A program made the translations under genes and the position numbers. Positions 22,662 through 30,882 of a stretch of DNA of 64,000 bases are shown piece by piece. The DNA is taken from the NCBI RefSeq assembly GCF_002102345.1, contig NZ_LQPP01000028.1, forward strand, positions 168,311 through 232,310, written 5' to 3'. Origin of the DNA: Mycolicibacterium peregrinum. GTDB taxonomy: Bacteria; Actinomycetota; Actinomycetes; Mycobacteriales; Mycobacteriaceae. Each line of letters opens with the position of its first letter. The stretch's first letter is position 1. A model generated the notes under the pieces. The model made no database searches, had not been told where the DNA came from, and saw only the letters and a program-made list of their open reading frames with translations.

Positions 22662-23035
22662 GACTCCTCCGAGGTCCGGACCTCGCCTGCGGTGGCCGAC
22701 ACTTCTTCCTCGTCGTCGGCGGCCTCGTCGAAGTCGTCGGGCACACCGTACGCGGCGCGCACCGCTGCCAGCTCTCCGCGCACCGCGTCGAGTTCGCGGC
22801 CCAGCCGATCGAGCACCCAGTCCACTTCGCTGGTCTTGTATCCGCGGACCACCTGGGCGAACTTGAGCGCATCCACATCCGCACCCGTGACGCCGGAGGC
22901 CGGCAGGACCGTGGCGGTGGTGCCCCGTGGCAACGGCGGCAGCGCCTCACCGCGGCCGAAGATGACGCTGCCCAACCCGAACAGCACCGTGGCCACCAGA
23001 ACCAGCACCACGAGGTACAGCAGTATCAGTGTCAC
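22658..23035 (-). CDS. DivIVA-domain membrane protein (Rv1209 type)
   Basis: 125 residues. An N-terminal membrane helix (about 3-25) is followed by a short DivIVA-like motif (ALKFAQVVRGYKTSEVDWVLDRLGRELD, about 56-84) and an acidic tail. This arrangement, a single helix plus one DivIVA turn, suggests a membrane-bound partner of the polar growth machinery. Function not established. It lies between gpgS and tag on the same strand and is coupled to tag. Confidence 0.8.
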   Translation of the reverse strand: MTLILLYLVVLVLVATVLFGLGSVIFGRGEALPPLPRGTTATVLPASGVTGADVDALKFAQVVRGYKTSEVDWVLDRLGRELDAVRGELAAVRAAYGVPDDFDEAADDEEEVSATAGEVRTSEES

Positions 23036-23065
23036 GCCCTCGATACTGCCTCACGCATGCGACAC

Positions 23066-24016
23066 CTAGCGCGGGCGCAGGGTGACCATGGGCGGGCGGT
23101 CGGCCAGGGACACCGACGACACCCGCGGGGTGAAGTCGTCACCGTCCGCGTAGAACTGCGTCAGCCCCACCCCCGAATCGGCGATCCCGCACCGCGACAG
23201 CAGGGTCGCGATGACCTGGCGGCTCATCGAGGCCAGCTCGGTCAGCGGCCGGTTGCGATGCGCCCGAACGCCGAGGTTCACCTGGGCGATGGCATCAAGG
23301 CCGAGCCGGTCGTAGGTGTCGACCAGCAGGCCGATCTCCACGCCGTAGCCGGGTGCGAACGGCACCGAGGTCAGCAGTTCGCGGGTGCCCGCGTATTCGC
23401 CGCCCAGCGGCTGCAACACGCAGTTCAACTCCGGACGCAACGAGGCCAGCAGCGGGCGCGCCACCAACTCGGTGACCCGGCCGCCACCGTTCGCGTCCTC
23501 GGCGCCGCTGACCTTGAGCGGCCGCCGGTAGAACCCCTTGACCAGGTGCACCCCATCGGCGGTGAGCAGCGGCCCCAGCAGTTTGGGCACGAACATCGGG
23601 TCGGGATCGATCAGGTCGGAGTCGACGAAGGCGATGATGTCGCCCGTCGTGGCAGCCAGCGACCGCCACAGGACCTCGCCCTTGCCCGGTTGTGGCGCGA
23701 TCTCGGGCAGCGCCACCTCGCGGCTGACCACCCGGGCTCCGGCGGCGACGGCGCGGATCTCGGTGTCGTCGGTGGAGCCCGAATCGAGCACGATCAGCTC
23801 GTCGACCAGCCCGCCGAGCAACGGGGTGATGGTCTCGACGACGGACGCGACGGTTTCTTCCTCGTTGAGGGCAGGCAGAACCACCGAGACCGTGCGGCCG
23901 GCCTTGGCGGCCTCCAGCTCGGCGATGGTCCAGCTCGGCCGGTTCCAGCTGTGGTCGGTCAGCCAGCGGTGGCCGACGATTCCGTCGGCGACGGACAGAT
24001 CAGGCAGAGCGGTCAT
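23066..24016 (-). CDS. gpgS: Glucosyl-3-phosphoglycerate synthase GpgS
   Basis: 316 residues, GT81 family. It transfers glucose to D-3-phosphoglycerate, the first step towards glucosylglycerate and methylglucose lipopolysaccharide. Motifs: SVVLPALNEEETVASVV, LIVLDSGSTDDTE, the metal-binding Asp-Ser-Asp at 132-134, and GYGVEIGLLVDTYDRLGLDA. The ATG at 24016 overlaps the folP2 stop by 4 bases. The frame is open 75 codons upstream but that part duplicates folP2 sequence in another frame. Confidence 0.94.
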   Translation of the reverse strand: MTALPDLSVADGIVGHRWLTDHSWNRPSWTIAELEAAKAGRTVSVVLPALNEEETVASVVETITPLLGGLVDELIVLDSGSTDDTEIRAVAAGARVVSREVALPEIAPQPGKGEVLWRSLAATTGDIIAFVDSDLIDPDPMFVPKLLGPLLTADGVHLVKGFYRRPLKVSGAEDANGGGRVTELVARPLLASLRPELNCVLQPLGGEYAGTRELLTSVPFAPGYGVEIGLLVDTYDRLGLDAIAQVNLGVRAHRNRPLTELASMSRQVIATLLSRCGIADSGVGLTQFYADGDDFTPRVSSVSLADRPPMVTLRPR

Positions 24017-24888
24017 GCCAACCCCCTCACTGTTCGTGCGGGTGCCCGCACTCCCTGGATCGACGCGACCATTTCCAGCACGCGCCGTGTGGGTCCGACC
24101 TCGTGTACCCGGAACATCGCGGCTCCATCCGCGGCGGCCAGTGCCGTCGCGGCCAGGGTGCCCTCCAGGCGTTCGGTCAGATCCACACCCAGAGTCTCCC
24201 CGACAAAATCCTTGTTGCTCAGCGCCATCAGGACTGGCCATCCGGTCTTAACAAGATCTTTTACGTGACGCAACAAACTAAGACCGTGATGAGTGTTTTT
24301 ACCGAAATCATGGGTGGGGTCGATCAGGATCCGGTCGCGTGGCACACCCGTTGCTACCGCCCGCTCGGCCGCCGCGGTGACCTCGGCGATGACGTCGTCG
24401 ACGACGCCGCGTTCGGTGATCCCGTAGTTCACCCGGAACGGCCGGGTGCGCGGCACCGCGCCGCCGGTGTGTGAGCAGACCAGTCCGGCGCCGAACTCGG
24501 CGGCCACCTCGGGCAGACCTGGATCCGCGCCTGCCCAGGTGTCGTTGATCAGATCGGCACCGGCCGCGCAGGCCTGCTTGGCCACGGCGGCGCGCCAGGT
24601 GTCGACGCTGATCAACTGGTCCGGGTAGGTGGACCGCAGCCATTCGATGAACGGCACGACGCGGGCGATCTCCTCTTCGGCGTCGACCATGCTGCCAGGG
24701 CCGGCTTTGACGCCGCCCACGTCGATCACGTCGGCGCCCTCGTCGATCGCGCGCTGGGCGGCGACCTTGGCCGCGTCGTCGGTGAAGGTGGCGCCGCGGT
24801 CGTAGAAGGAGTCCGGCGTCCGGTTGACGATCGCCATGATCAGGGCACGGTCCGCCGCGACCGGGCGCCCGCAGAACGTCGTCAACAC
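24013..24888 (-). CDS. folP2: Dihydropteroate synthase homologue FolP2
   Basis: 291 residues, TIM-barrel pterin-binding family. It has AIVNRTPDSFYDRG in place of the usual NVTPDSFSDGG, then VDVGGVKAGPG-like DVGG, DPTHDFGK and ALSNKDF segments. In M. leprae and M. tuberculosis FolP2 is reported to lack normal dihydropteroate synthase activity, and the altered substrate loops here agree with that. It is translationally coupled to gpgS, suggesting a role linked to glucosylglycerate metabolism. Confidence 0.9.
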   Translation of the reverse strand: MLTTFCGRPVAADRALIMAIVNRTPDSFYDRGATFTDDAAKVAAQRAIDEGADVIDVGGVKAGPGSMVDAEEEIARVVPFIEWLRSTYPDQLISVDTWRAAVAKQACAAGADLINDTWAGADPGLPEVAAEFGAGLVCSHTGGAVPRTRPFRVNYGITERGVVDDVIAEVTAAAERAVATGVPRDRILIDPTHDFGKNTHHGLSLLRHVKDLVKTGWPVLMALSNKDFVGETLGVDLTERLEGTLAATALAAADGAAMFRVHEVGPTRRVLEMVASIQGVRAPARTVRGLA

Positions 24889-25021
24889 GCCTCCATAGTG
24901 CCCGGTGGCTCAACCGCAGCAGTATTCGCGCCAGCTTCCGCGCCGTTTTCTACCTGTTGGTCGTCACCGGACGCGATCGACGACCCAGGCGTGGAAATCG
25001 GCGCGGAGCTGTCCGCCCCGC

Positions 25022-26800
25022 CTACTTCGGCCGCTTACCGGCCGTCACTTCGTCGGGGTATTCCGGGTAGAAGGGCACGTAGCCCTCCTCGCGGCCGGCC
25101 AGCACGTACAGCGGATCCTTGACGTCGTCGCCGTAGCCCTGCTTGCGCAGATCGACCTTCTGGCTCTTGAACGTCGAGGTGTGGGCCAGTTCGGTGACGA
25201 CGCGGACGAACAGCGGCACGGCGTAGGCCGGCAGGTGCTCGTAGAACGCGTCGGCCAGCTCCTTGCCGGCGAACTCCTTGCCGCCCTTGAGCTGCACGGC
25301 GGCCATCCCGGCGCGACCACCGGCGCCGGGCACCTCGACGCCGAACACGGTGCACTCCTCGATCAGCGGATGGCTGGCGACAGCCGCCTCCACCTCGGTG
25401 GTGGCCACGTTCTCGCCCTTCCACCGGAAGGTGTCGCCGAGCCGGTCGGCGAACGCGGCGTGGCCCAGCCCCTGCGAGCGCATCAGGTCGCCGGTGTTGA
25501 ACCAGACGTCGCCTTCCTTGAAGGCGTTGCGAACCAGCTTCTTCTCGCTGGCGGCCTTGTCGGTGTAGCCGTCGAACGGCTGCAACGCGTTGATCTTGGA
25601 CAGCATCAGGCCGGGCTCGCCGCGCTTGACCTTGCGCAGCCGCCCGTCGGCGCCACGGGCCGGTTCACCACTGTCGGCGTCGTATTCGACGAAGGCGACG
25701 GGACTCGGGCAGATACCGGTGGACTTCGACACGTTGAAGACGTTGACGAAGGCGGTGTTGCCCTCGCTGGCGGCGTAGAACTCGCAGACGCGCGGGATGC
25801 CGAAGCGCTGGGTGAACTCGTCCCAGATGGCCGGGCGCAGCCCGTTGCCGACGATCACGCGGACCTTGTGTGCGCGGTCGGTCGGCTTGGGCGGCTGGTT
25901 GAGCAGATAGCCGCAGATCTCGCCGATGTAGACGAAGGCGGTCGCGTCGTAGGCGATGACCTCGTCCCAGAACCGGGATGCCGAGAACGACTTGCCAAGG
26001 GCCAGGGCGGCACCCGAGTTCAGTGCCGAACCGACCGAGACCGTCAGTGCGTTGTTGTGATAGAGCGGCAGGCAGCAGTACAGGGTGTCGTCGCTGTGCA
26101 GCCGCAGCCCGAGGCCACCGAATCCGGCCAGGGCACGCAGCCAGCGGTAGTGCGTCATGACGCTGGCCTTGGGCATGCCGGTGGTGCCCGAGGTGAAGAT
26201 GTAGAACGCCTTGTCCTTCGCCAGGACGGCAGACGCGCTGGCCGGGTTCGTGGTCGGCGCGGTGGCCGCCAGCCGGCGCAGCTCCTCGACCGTGATCAGG
26301 CCGTTGACCTCGGCGCCGCAGTCGGTGACGTGCTCGATCAGATCGGACTCGGCCACCACGGCGGTGGCGTCGAGCAGCCCGAAGCTGTGGGCCAGCACCT
26401 TGCCGCGCTGGTGGTAGTTGAGCATGCCTGCGACAGCGCCGCACTTGACGATCGCCAACATGAGCAGCACGGCATCGGGCGAGTTGCGCAGCATCACCCC
26501 GACGACGTCGCCGTGGCCGACACCCTTGGCGGCGAGCACCGCCGCATACCGGTTGACGGTCTCGTTGGCTTCGCGGTAGGTGATGCGCTCGTCGCCGAAC
26601 TTGAGGAAATCCCGGTCGGCGTACTGGGCGGCCCGCTCCTGGAACACCTTGCCGATCGAGGTCTTGGCGGTCGGCCGGGCCATCATCCCGGTGAGCACTC
26701 CCCGTGCGATGACCGGCGCATCCATCAGCAGACCGGGTACCTGGCTGGCGAGGTCGAGTAGGCCGACGCTGCTCCTGGTGCCCGATTTCTGGTCGGTCAT
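25022..26800 (-). CDS. fadD6: Long-chain acyl-CoA synthetase FadD6
   Basis: 592 residues, FATP-type very-long-chain acyl-CoA synthetase. AMP-binding signature IFTSGTTGMPKASVMTHYRW, adenylate-binding FYAASEGNTAFVN, and the hinge/C-terminal motif WFNTGDLMRSQ and DRLGDTFRWKGENVATTEVE are all intact. It activates fatty acids as CoA thioesters with ATP. It stands alone, 133 bases from folP2. A GGTAAC-N4-GTTACC dyad covers its likely -35. Confidence 0.93.
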   Translation of the reverse strand: MTDQKSGTRSSVGLLDLASQVPGLLMDAPVIARGVLTGMMARPTAKTSIGKVFQERAAQYADRDFLKFGDERITYREANETVNRYAAVLAAKGVGHGDVVGVMLRNSPDAVLLMLAIVKCGAVAGMLNYHQRGKVLAHSFGLLDATAVVAESDLIEHVTDCGAEVNGLITVEELRRLAATAPTTNPASASAVLAKDKAFYIFTSGTTGMPKASVMTHYRWLRALAGFGGLGLRLHSDDTLYCCLPLYHNNALTVSVGSALNSGAALALGKSFSASRFWDEVIAYDATAFVYIGEICGYLLNQPPKPTDRAHKVRVIVGNGLRPAIWDEFTQRFGIPRVCEFYAASEGNTAFVNVFNVSKSTGICPSPVAFVEYDADSGEPARGADGRLRKVKRGEPGLMLSKINALQPFDGYTDKAASEKKLVRNAFKEGDVWFNTGDLMRSQGLGHAAFADRLGDTFRWKGENVATTEVEAAVASHPLIEECTVFGVEVPGAGGRAGMAAVQLKGGKEFAGKELADAFYEHLPAYAVPLFVRVVTELAHTSTFKSQKVDLRKQGYGDDVKDPLYVLAGREEGYVPFYPEYPDEVTAGKRPK

Positions 26801-26869
26801 GCGGTCTCCCCCTGCGCGTTGTTATGGGTCTCGAAGTGGCTCTCGTGTGGGCAACACCATAGCCGCGCT

Positions 26870-26885
26870 GGTAACCGCCGTTACC
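26870..26885. promoter_or_regulatory. Dyad operator in the fadD6 promoter
   Basis: GGTAAC-CGCC-GTTACC is a perfect 16-base dyad, and a further GGTAAC lies at 26896-26901. On the minus strand a TATGGT -10 candidate (26856-26861) stands so that the dyad covers the -35. A repressor of fadD6 is likely but not identifiable. Confidence 0.45.
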
Positions 26886-26892
26886 GCCGGTT

Positions 26893-27459
26893 CTAGGTAA
26901 CCGACTCGCACGCCTCGAGCGCGGCCGAGACCTCGTCGACGACAATCAGCCGATCCAGGGCTGCATCACTCACGTAACCCGAGGCGACGAGCCCGCGCAG
27001 CCATTTCAACAAGCCGTCGTAGTGACCGAACGGGTCGAGCAGCACCACCGGCTTCTCGTGCATCCCGAGATAGCCCGCTGTCCAGGCCTCGAAGAACTCC
27101 TCCAGCGTGCCGATGCCGCCGGGCAGCGCGATGAACGCGTCGGAGCGGTCCTCCATCTCCTTCTTGCGTTCCCGCATGGTGTCGGTGACCACCAGCTCAG
27201 CGGCGTCCACGTCGGCGAGCTCGCGGTGAACGAGCGCCTTGGGAATCACGCCGACCGTGCGACCGTTGCTCGATCGCGCCGCCCGGGCAACTGCCCCCAT
27301 CGCCGACACGTTGCCGCCACCGGAGACCAGCGTCCATCCGCGCTTGGCGATCGCCACCCCGACCTCACTGGCCAGGGCCAGCAGCTCGGGATGGGTGGGA
27401 CCCGAGGCGCAATAGACACACACCGCAAACTCGCGGTCAGTTTCACCGGACACGCACAC
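26893..27459 (-). CDS. LOG-family cytokinin riboside 5'-monophosphate phosphoribohydrolase (Rv1205 type)
   Basis: 188 residues, Rossmann fold. The family motif PGGxGTxxE appears as LPGGIGTLEEFFEAW, and VCVYCASGPTHPELLALA and SGGGNVSAMGAVA are the nucleotide-binding turns. LOG enzymes release free cytokinin-type bases from their nucleoside monophosphates. M. tuberculosis Rv1205 does this, and its products sensitise proteasome mutants to nitric oxide. GTG 27459 is used; GTG 27453 is an alternative. Confidence 0.9.
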   Translation of the reverse strand: MCVSGETDREFAVCVYCASGPTHPELLALASEVGVAIAKRGWTLVSGGGNVSAMGAVARAARSSNGRTVGVIPKALVHRELADVDAAELVVTDTMRERKKEMEDRSDAFIALPGGIGTLEEFFEAWTAGYLGMHEKPVVLLDPFGHYDGLLKWLRGLVASGYVSDAALDRLIVVDEVSAALEACESVT

Positions 27460-27484
27460 AACCTAGATGGTGGTGGTGAACCGT

Positions 27485-27539
27485 CGATGTCGGGTGGCCT
27501 GATGCCTGGTGGCTGATGTCGAGAGCCGATGTCGGGTGG
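27485..27539. repeat. 13-bp direct repeat in a degenerate TGATG-rich tract
   Basis: CGATGTCGGGTGG occurs at 27485-27497 and 27527-27539. Between and after them are several partial copies (TGATGCC, TGATGTC, TGATGTCC). The tract lies between the divergent LOG and TetR genes. Confidence 0.5.
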
Positions 27540-27611
27540 TTGATGTCCGTTGCTGATGGACTAAGCCCCCGCTCGCAGGGACACTGAGCTGAACGCGGAG
27601 GGACGATCCTG

Positions 27612-28301
27612 GTGACTGACGATGTCGATCAACCGACAAGGTTGAATCGCGAGTTCATCTTGGACACCGCGATCGAGCTGATCGACCGCGACGGTCTGAC
27701 GAGATTGACCATGCGGCGACTGGGCACGGCGTGCGGTGTCGAAGCCATGGCGTTGTACCGCTATGTGCACAGCCGGGGCGACCTGCTGACCGGCGTGGTC
27801 AACCACATCGTGGACCGCCTCTACGCAGATCAGCTCGCCGCGCGCCGACAGGAGGACGGTTGGCAGGATTTCCTGCTGCGGCTGGGTCATGGGGTGCGCC
27901 AGATCGCCCTTGACCATCCCGAGGTGTTCCCCCTGGTGGCGACCGAGGCGCCGGAGGCCCCGTGGGTGCGGCCGCCGCTGCGCAGCCTGCGCTGGATGGA
28001 GACCTTCCTGGAGACGCTGATCTCCTATGGGTTCAGCGACAGCGCGGCCGTGGCCGCCTACCGGACGTACACCACGTTCCTGGTGGGCCAATTGCTGCTG
28101 GAGGTGTCTGCACGCGGTGTCGCGCTCAGCCCGGAGGAGGCGGCTCTCGACGACGAGCCGCGACCCGATACCTCGCTGGCCGACTATCCGAACCTGCGCC
28201 GGTTGCAGCCGATGCTGGCCGAGGATCACAGCTCCGACGAGTTCGAGGAAGCGTTGGAAGCCCTCCTCGATCGCATCGAAACCTGGCTCGACGGGCACTG
28301 A
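27612..28301 (+). CDS. TetR-family regulator with TetR_C-type domain
   Basis: 229 residues. The HTH (about 15-60) reads RLTMRRLGTACGVEAMALYRYV, the form seen in TetR(D)/EthR-like actinobacterial regulators. The C-terminal domain contains PLRSLRWMETFLETLISYGFSD. The GTG at 27612 has a weak GGAGGGACG ribosome site upstream. A perfect dyad lies just past the stop codon, in front of the STAS gene, so the regulator may control that downstream gene instead of its own promoter. Ligand unknown. Confidence 0.82.
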   Translation: MTDDVDQPTRLNREFILDTAIELIDRDGLTRLTMRRLGTACGVEAMALYRYVHSRGDLLTGVVNHIVDRLYADQLAARRQEDGWQDFLLRLGHGVRQIALDHPEVFPLVATEAPEAPWVRPPLRSLRWMETFLETLISYGFSDSAAVAAYRTYTTFLVGQLLLEVSARGVALSPEEAALDDEPRPDTSLADYPNLRRLQPMLAEDHSSDEFEEALEALLDRIETWLDGH

Positions 28302-28309
28302 GCAGTCGC

Positions 28310-28339
28310 GTTTACAACGTAAACCAAGATCGGTATGCT
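28310..28339 (+). promoter_or_regulatory. Promoter of the STAS gene with overlapping TetR-like dyad
   Basis: -35 TTTACA (28311-28316), 17-base spacer, -10 TATGCT (28334-28339). The -35 lies inside the perfect dyad GTTTAC-AAC-GTAAAC (28310-28324). The -10 contains an ATG in the STAS frame, which therefore cannot be the start if this promoter is used. Confidence 0.6.
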
Positions 28340-28349
28340 CGGTTTCATC

Positions 28350-28724
28350 GTGAAATCGAACCCGAAGGATCACGAGCTGCACTGGATGGCTCACCCCGTA
28401 CCCGAAGGCCTCATCGTTCAGGTCTTCGGGCAGGTCGATGCCCACAACGAGCCCACGTGGGAACGCATGCTCGGCGAATCGGCGGCCGCCGCTCCCGAGG
28501 GTTCGATACTCGTCGTCGACGGCGGGTCCCTGGATTTCATGAGCTGCGGCGCACTGGTCGCCCTGGCCAAACAGGCCGTCGACAGCCGTCAGCAGGGAGT
28601 CACGGTGCGGCTCGTCATCACTTTGCCGAGCATCCGAAGAGTCATCGCCAACTGCGGCTTGGACGACGCGATCTCGGCGCACCCGGATGTCGAATCAGCG
28701 TTGAACGGCGGCAGCCCACCATAG
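28350..28724 (+). CDS. STAS-domain protein (anti-sigma factor antagonist-like)
   Basis: 124 residues, a single STAS domain. The motif ILVVDGGSLDFMSCGALVAL corresponds to the loop where anti-anti-sigma factors carry the phosphorylatable Ser; the Ser of SCG is in place. Such proteins capture anti-sigma kinases or act as signalling modules. I chose GTG 28350 because the in-frame ATG at 28335 is part of the -10 hexamer; the predicted transcript would then be nearly leaderless. Its stop overlaps the -10 of the following ATPase gene. Confidence 0.75.
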   Translation: MKSNPKDHELHWMAHPVPEGLIVQVFGQVDAHNEPTWERMLGESAAAAPEGSILVVDGGSLDFMSCGALVALAKQAVDSRQQGVTVRLVITLPSIRRVIANCGLDDAISAHPDVESALNGGSPP

Positions 28725-28727
28725 GAT
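28722..28727 (+). promoter_or_regulatory. -10 element TAGGAT of a leaderless promoter
   Basis: TAGGAT overlaps the STAS stop codon TAG and ends 7 bases before the ATG at 28735. Confidence 0.5.
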
Positions 28728-28734
28728 TCGGTGG

Positions 28735-30807
28735 ATGGCTGTCGACTGGGTGATCGCACCGCGTGACCGTGTGCTCGACGGCCTGGAAGCCGGCCTGCAC
28801 GAACGCCGCGGCGCGGCGTTACTCGGCCCCGCCGGGGTGGGCAAGTCGTCGGTGGCCCGCACCGCAGCCGAACATCTCACCCCGGATTTCCGTCGCGTCG
28901 TGTGGATCACCGGCACGGAAACAGCTGCGGCAGTTCCCTTTGCAGCGGTCGCTCACCTGATCGACATTCCCTCGACCGGCAAGACCGCCGAGGTGATGCG
29001 CGCGGCGCGCGAGACGCTCGGATCCGAGCTGCTGGTGGTCGTCGACGACGCGCATCTGCTGGACCGGTTGTCGGCGGCGCTCGTCTACCAACTCGCCGTG
29101 ACCGGCGCGGCCAAACTCATCGTGACCGCATCTGCGGAGGCGCCAGACGACGTCGCGGCGTTGTGGGGTGACGGGCTCGTGAACCGCGTCGAGATGTCGC
29201 CGCCGGGCCACGATGACGCCCGGCTGGCCGATCAGGTGGACACGTTTCTCGCCGACCTGCCCGACGACGTGGCCGGGGTTTTGCGACAGCTGGCGGTGCA
29301 CGATCCGCTGCCACTTGCCGATCTGATGGCGCTGACCAGCACCGGTGCCGTGCAGGAGGCGCAGGACAGCGGCGTGGTTCGCGTCGACGACGGGATGGTG
29401 CACTGTGCGCATCCGCTGTTCCTGAGCGCCATGCGGGCCACCGTCGGCGGGCCCGACCTGCGGCGCTTGCGCAACGCGGTGGTCGAGAGACTGTCCGCGG
29501 CGCCGCGTCCCGGTGTCGTCGACCGGCTGCGCGTGGCGGTGCTGGCCCTCGACAGCGACGTGCCCCTTCCCGCCGCGGAACTCGCCGGCGCGGCAGGCGA
29601 GGCGCTGCGGTTGGGCGACCTGGAGCTGAGCGAACGGCTGGCACGGGCCGCGACAGCGTCCGGTGGCGAGTTCACGGGTCTGTTGACCCTGGCGTATGCG
29701 TTGGCCTGGCAGGGCCGCGGCCGTGAGGCCGACGCGGTGTTGGGACAGATCGACCCGGCCGGCCTGTCAGAGGACCAACTGATGGCCTGGGCGCTGCCGC
29801 AGGCGGCCAATCAGTTCTGGATGTTGTCAGAACCCGAACGCGCCACCGCGTTCCTGAAGGCCACCCGCCGACGGGTGTCGACGCCGAGGGCACAGACCAC
29901 GCTCGACGCGCTCGCAGCCACCTTTGCGATGAATGCCGGTGCGCCACAACGGGCTTTGGGCCTGGCACTGGAGGTGCTGGCCTCCCCCGCCGCCGATGAC
30001 ACCGCGGTCGGCTGGGCGGGGTCGACGGCGGCGCTCAGCTGCGCGCGCCTGGGCGCCTTCGATCGGGTGGACGCGATGGCCGAGCGCGCATTGACCGCGG
30101 GGCATCCGGGCCTGTTGCGGTTCACCAGCGGGTTCGGTCAGACCACGGCGCTACTGATGACCGGCCGGCTGGACCGCGCCGAGGAGCTGGCTCAGAGGAT
30201 CACCGACTTCACCCAGCTACTGCAGCCCGGTCGCGCGGTAGGCGAGGTGCTGATGTCCGACGTGTTGCTGGTGCGCGGTCAGCTCGATGAGGCGATTGCC
30301 CTGTTACGCAAGGCAACTGCCGCATTGGCGCCGACCGGGTACTCCTGGGGCCCGCTGGCGTGGATGCTGTCGGCTCAGGCCCTCGGGCAACGGGGTATGC
30401 CGGTCGAGGCCGGAAAGGCATTGTCGCGTGCGGAATCTCGCCACGGCCTCAAGTCGATGTTGTTCGCGCCGGAATTGTCCCTGGCCCGCGCCTGGACGTG
30501 TTTTGCCCGCAAGGATTCGGTGGGCGCGGTGACCGCGGCGCGCGAGGCGGCCAAAGCCGCTGAGCGCGGCGAGCAATCCGCGGTGATGCTGCGGGCGTTG
30601 CACGACGGCGTGCGACTCGGCGATACGCGCGTGGTCGACGCGCTGGCCCGGGTGGATCTGGATTGCGTGTTCGGGCAGCTGACGTCGGACCATGCGCGCG
30701 CGCTGGCCGCCGGGGATGGCGCGGCGCTACGGGATGTCTCAGCGCGATACCGGGACGTCGGGATGCTCGCCGCCGCCGGGGACGCCGAACGCCAGGCCTC
30801 CGCTTGA
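28735..30807 (+). CDS. STAND/LAL-type ATPase lacking a LuxR HTH
   Basis: 690 residues. The N-terminal NTPase has Walker A GPAGVGKSS (31-39) and Walker B LLVVVDDAH (Asp104-Asp105). The rest is alpha-helical and resembles the tetratricopeptide-like part of MalT/LAL regulators (repeated ALAWQGRGREADAVL-type units). LAL proteins normally end in a LuxR-type HTH of about 60 residues; here the protein stops at DAERQASA, and no HTH is seen in any frame before the next gene. It may act through protein partners, for example the neighbouring STAS protein, or be a decayed regulator. Confidence 0.72.
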   Translation: MAVDWVIAPRDRVLDGLEAGLHERRGAALLGPAGVGKSSVARTAAEHLTPDFRRVVWITGTETAAAVPFAAVAHLIDIPSTGKTAEVMRAARETLGSELLVVVDDAHLLDRLSAALVYQLAVTGAAKLIVTASAEAPDDVAALWGDGLVNRVEMSPPGHDDARLADQVDTFLADLPDDVAGVLRQLAVHDPLPLADLMALTSTGAVQEAQDSGVVRVDDGMVHCAHPLFLSAMRATVGGPDLRRLRNAVVERLSAAPRPGVVDRLRVAVLALDSDVPLPAAELAGAAGEALRLGDLELSERLARAATASGGEFTGLLTLAYALAWQGRGREADAVLGQIDPAGLSEDQLMAWALPQAANQFWMLSEPERATAFLKATRRRVSTPRAQTTLDALAATFAMNAGAPQRALGLALEVLASPAADDTAVGWAGSTAALSCARLGAFDRVDAMAERALTAGHPGLLRFTSGFGQTTALLMTGRLDRAEELAQRITDFTQLLQPGRAVGEVLMSDVLLVRGQLDEAIALLRKATAALAPTGYSWGPLAWMLSAQALGQRGMPVEAGKALSRAESRHGLKSMLFAPELSLARAWTCFARKDSVGAVTAAREAAKAAERGEQSAVMLRALHDGVRLGDTRVVDALARVDLDCVFGQLTSDHARALAAGDGAALRDVSARYRDVGMLAAAGDAERQASA

Positions 30808-30882
30808 GCAACTCTTCGTCTGGCGCCCACCCGGACCGAACGTAGAATGCCCACTTAGACCGCACGATCTCGAGGGGGCTCG

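Noticed and set aside
27485..27540. Possible CRISPR-like repeat
   Set aside because: Only two exact copies of 13 bases with a non-uniform spacer, no cas genes. No CRISPR array is seen in the window.
30449..30865. Displaced LuxR HTH for the STAND ATPase
   Set aside because: Checked all frames after the stop codon: only Arg/Pro-rich noise, no HTH motif.
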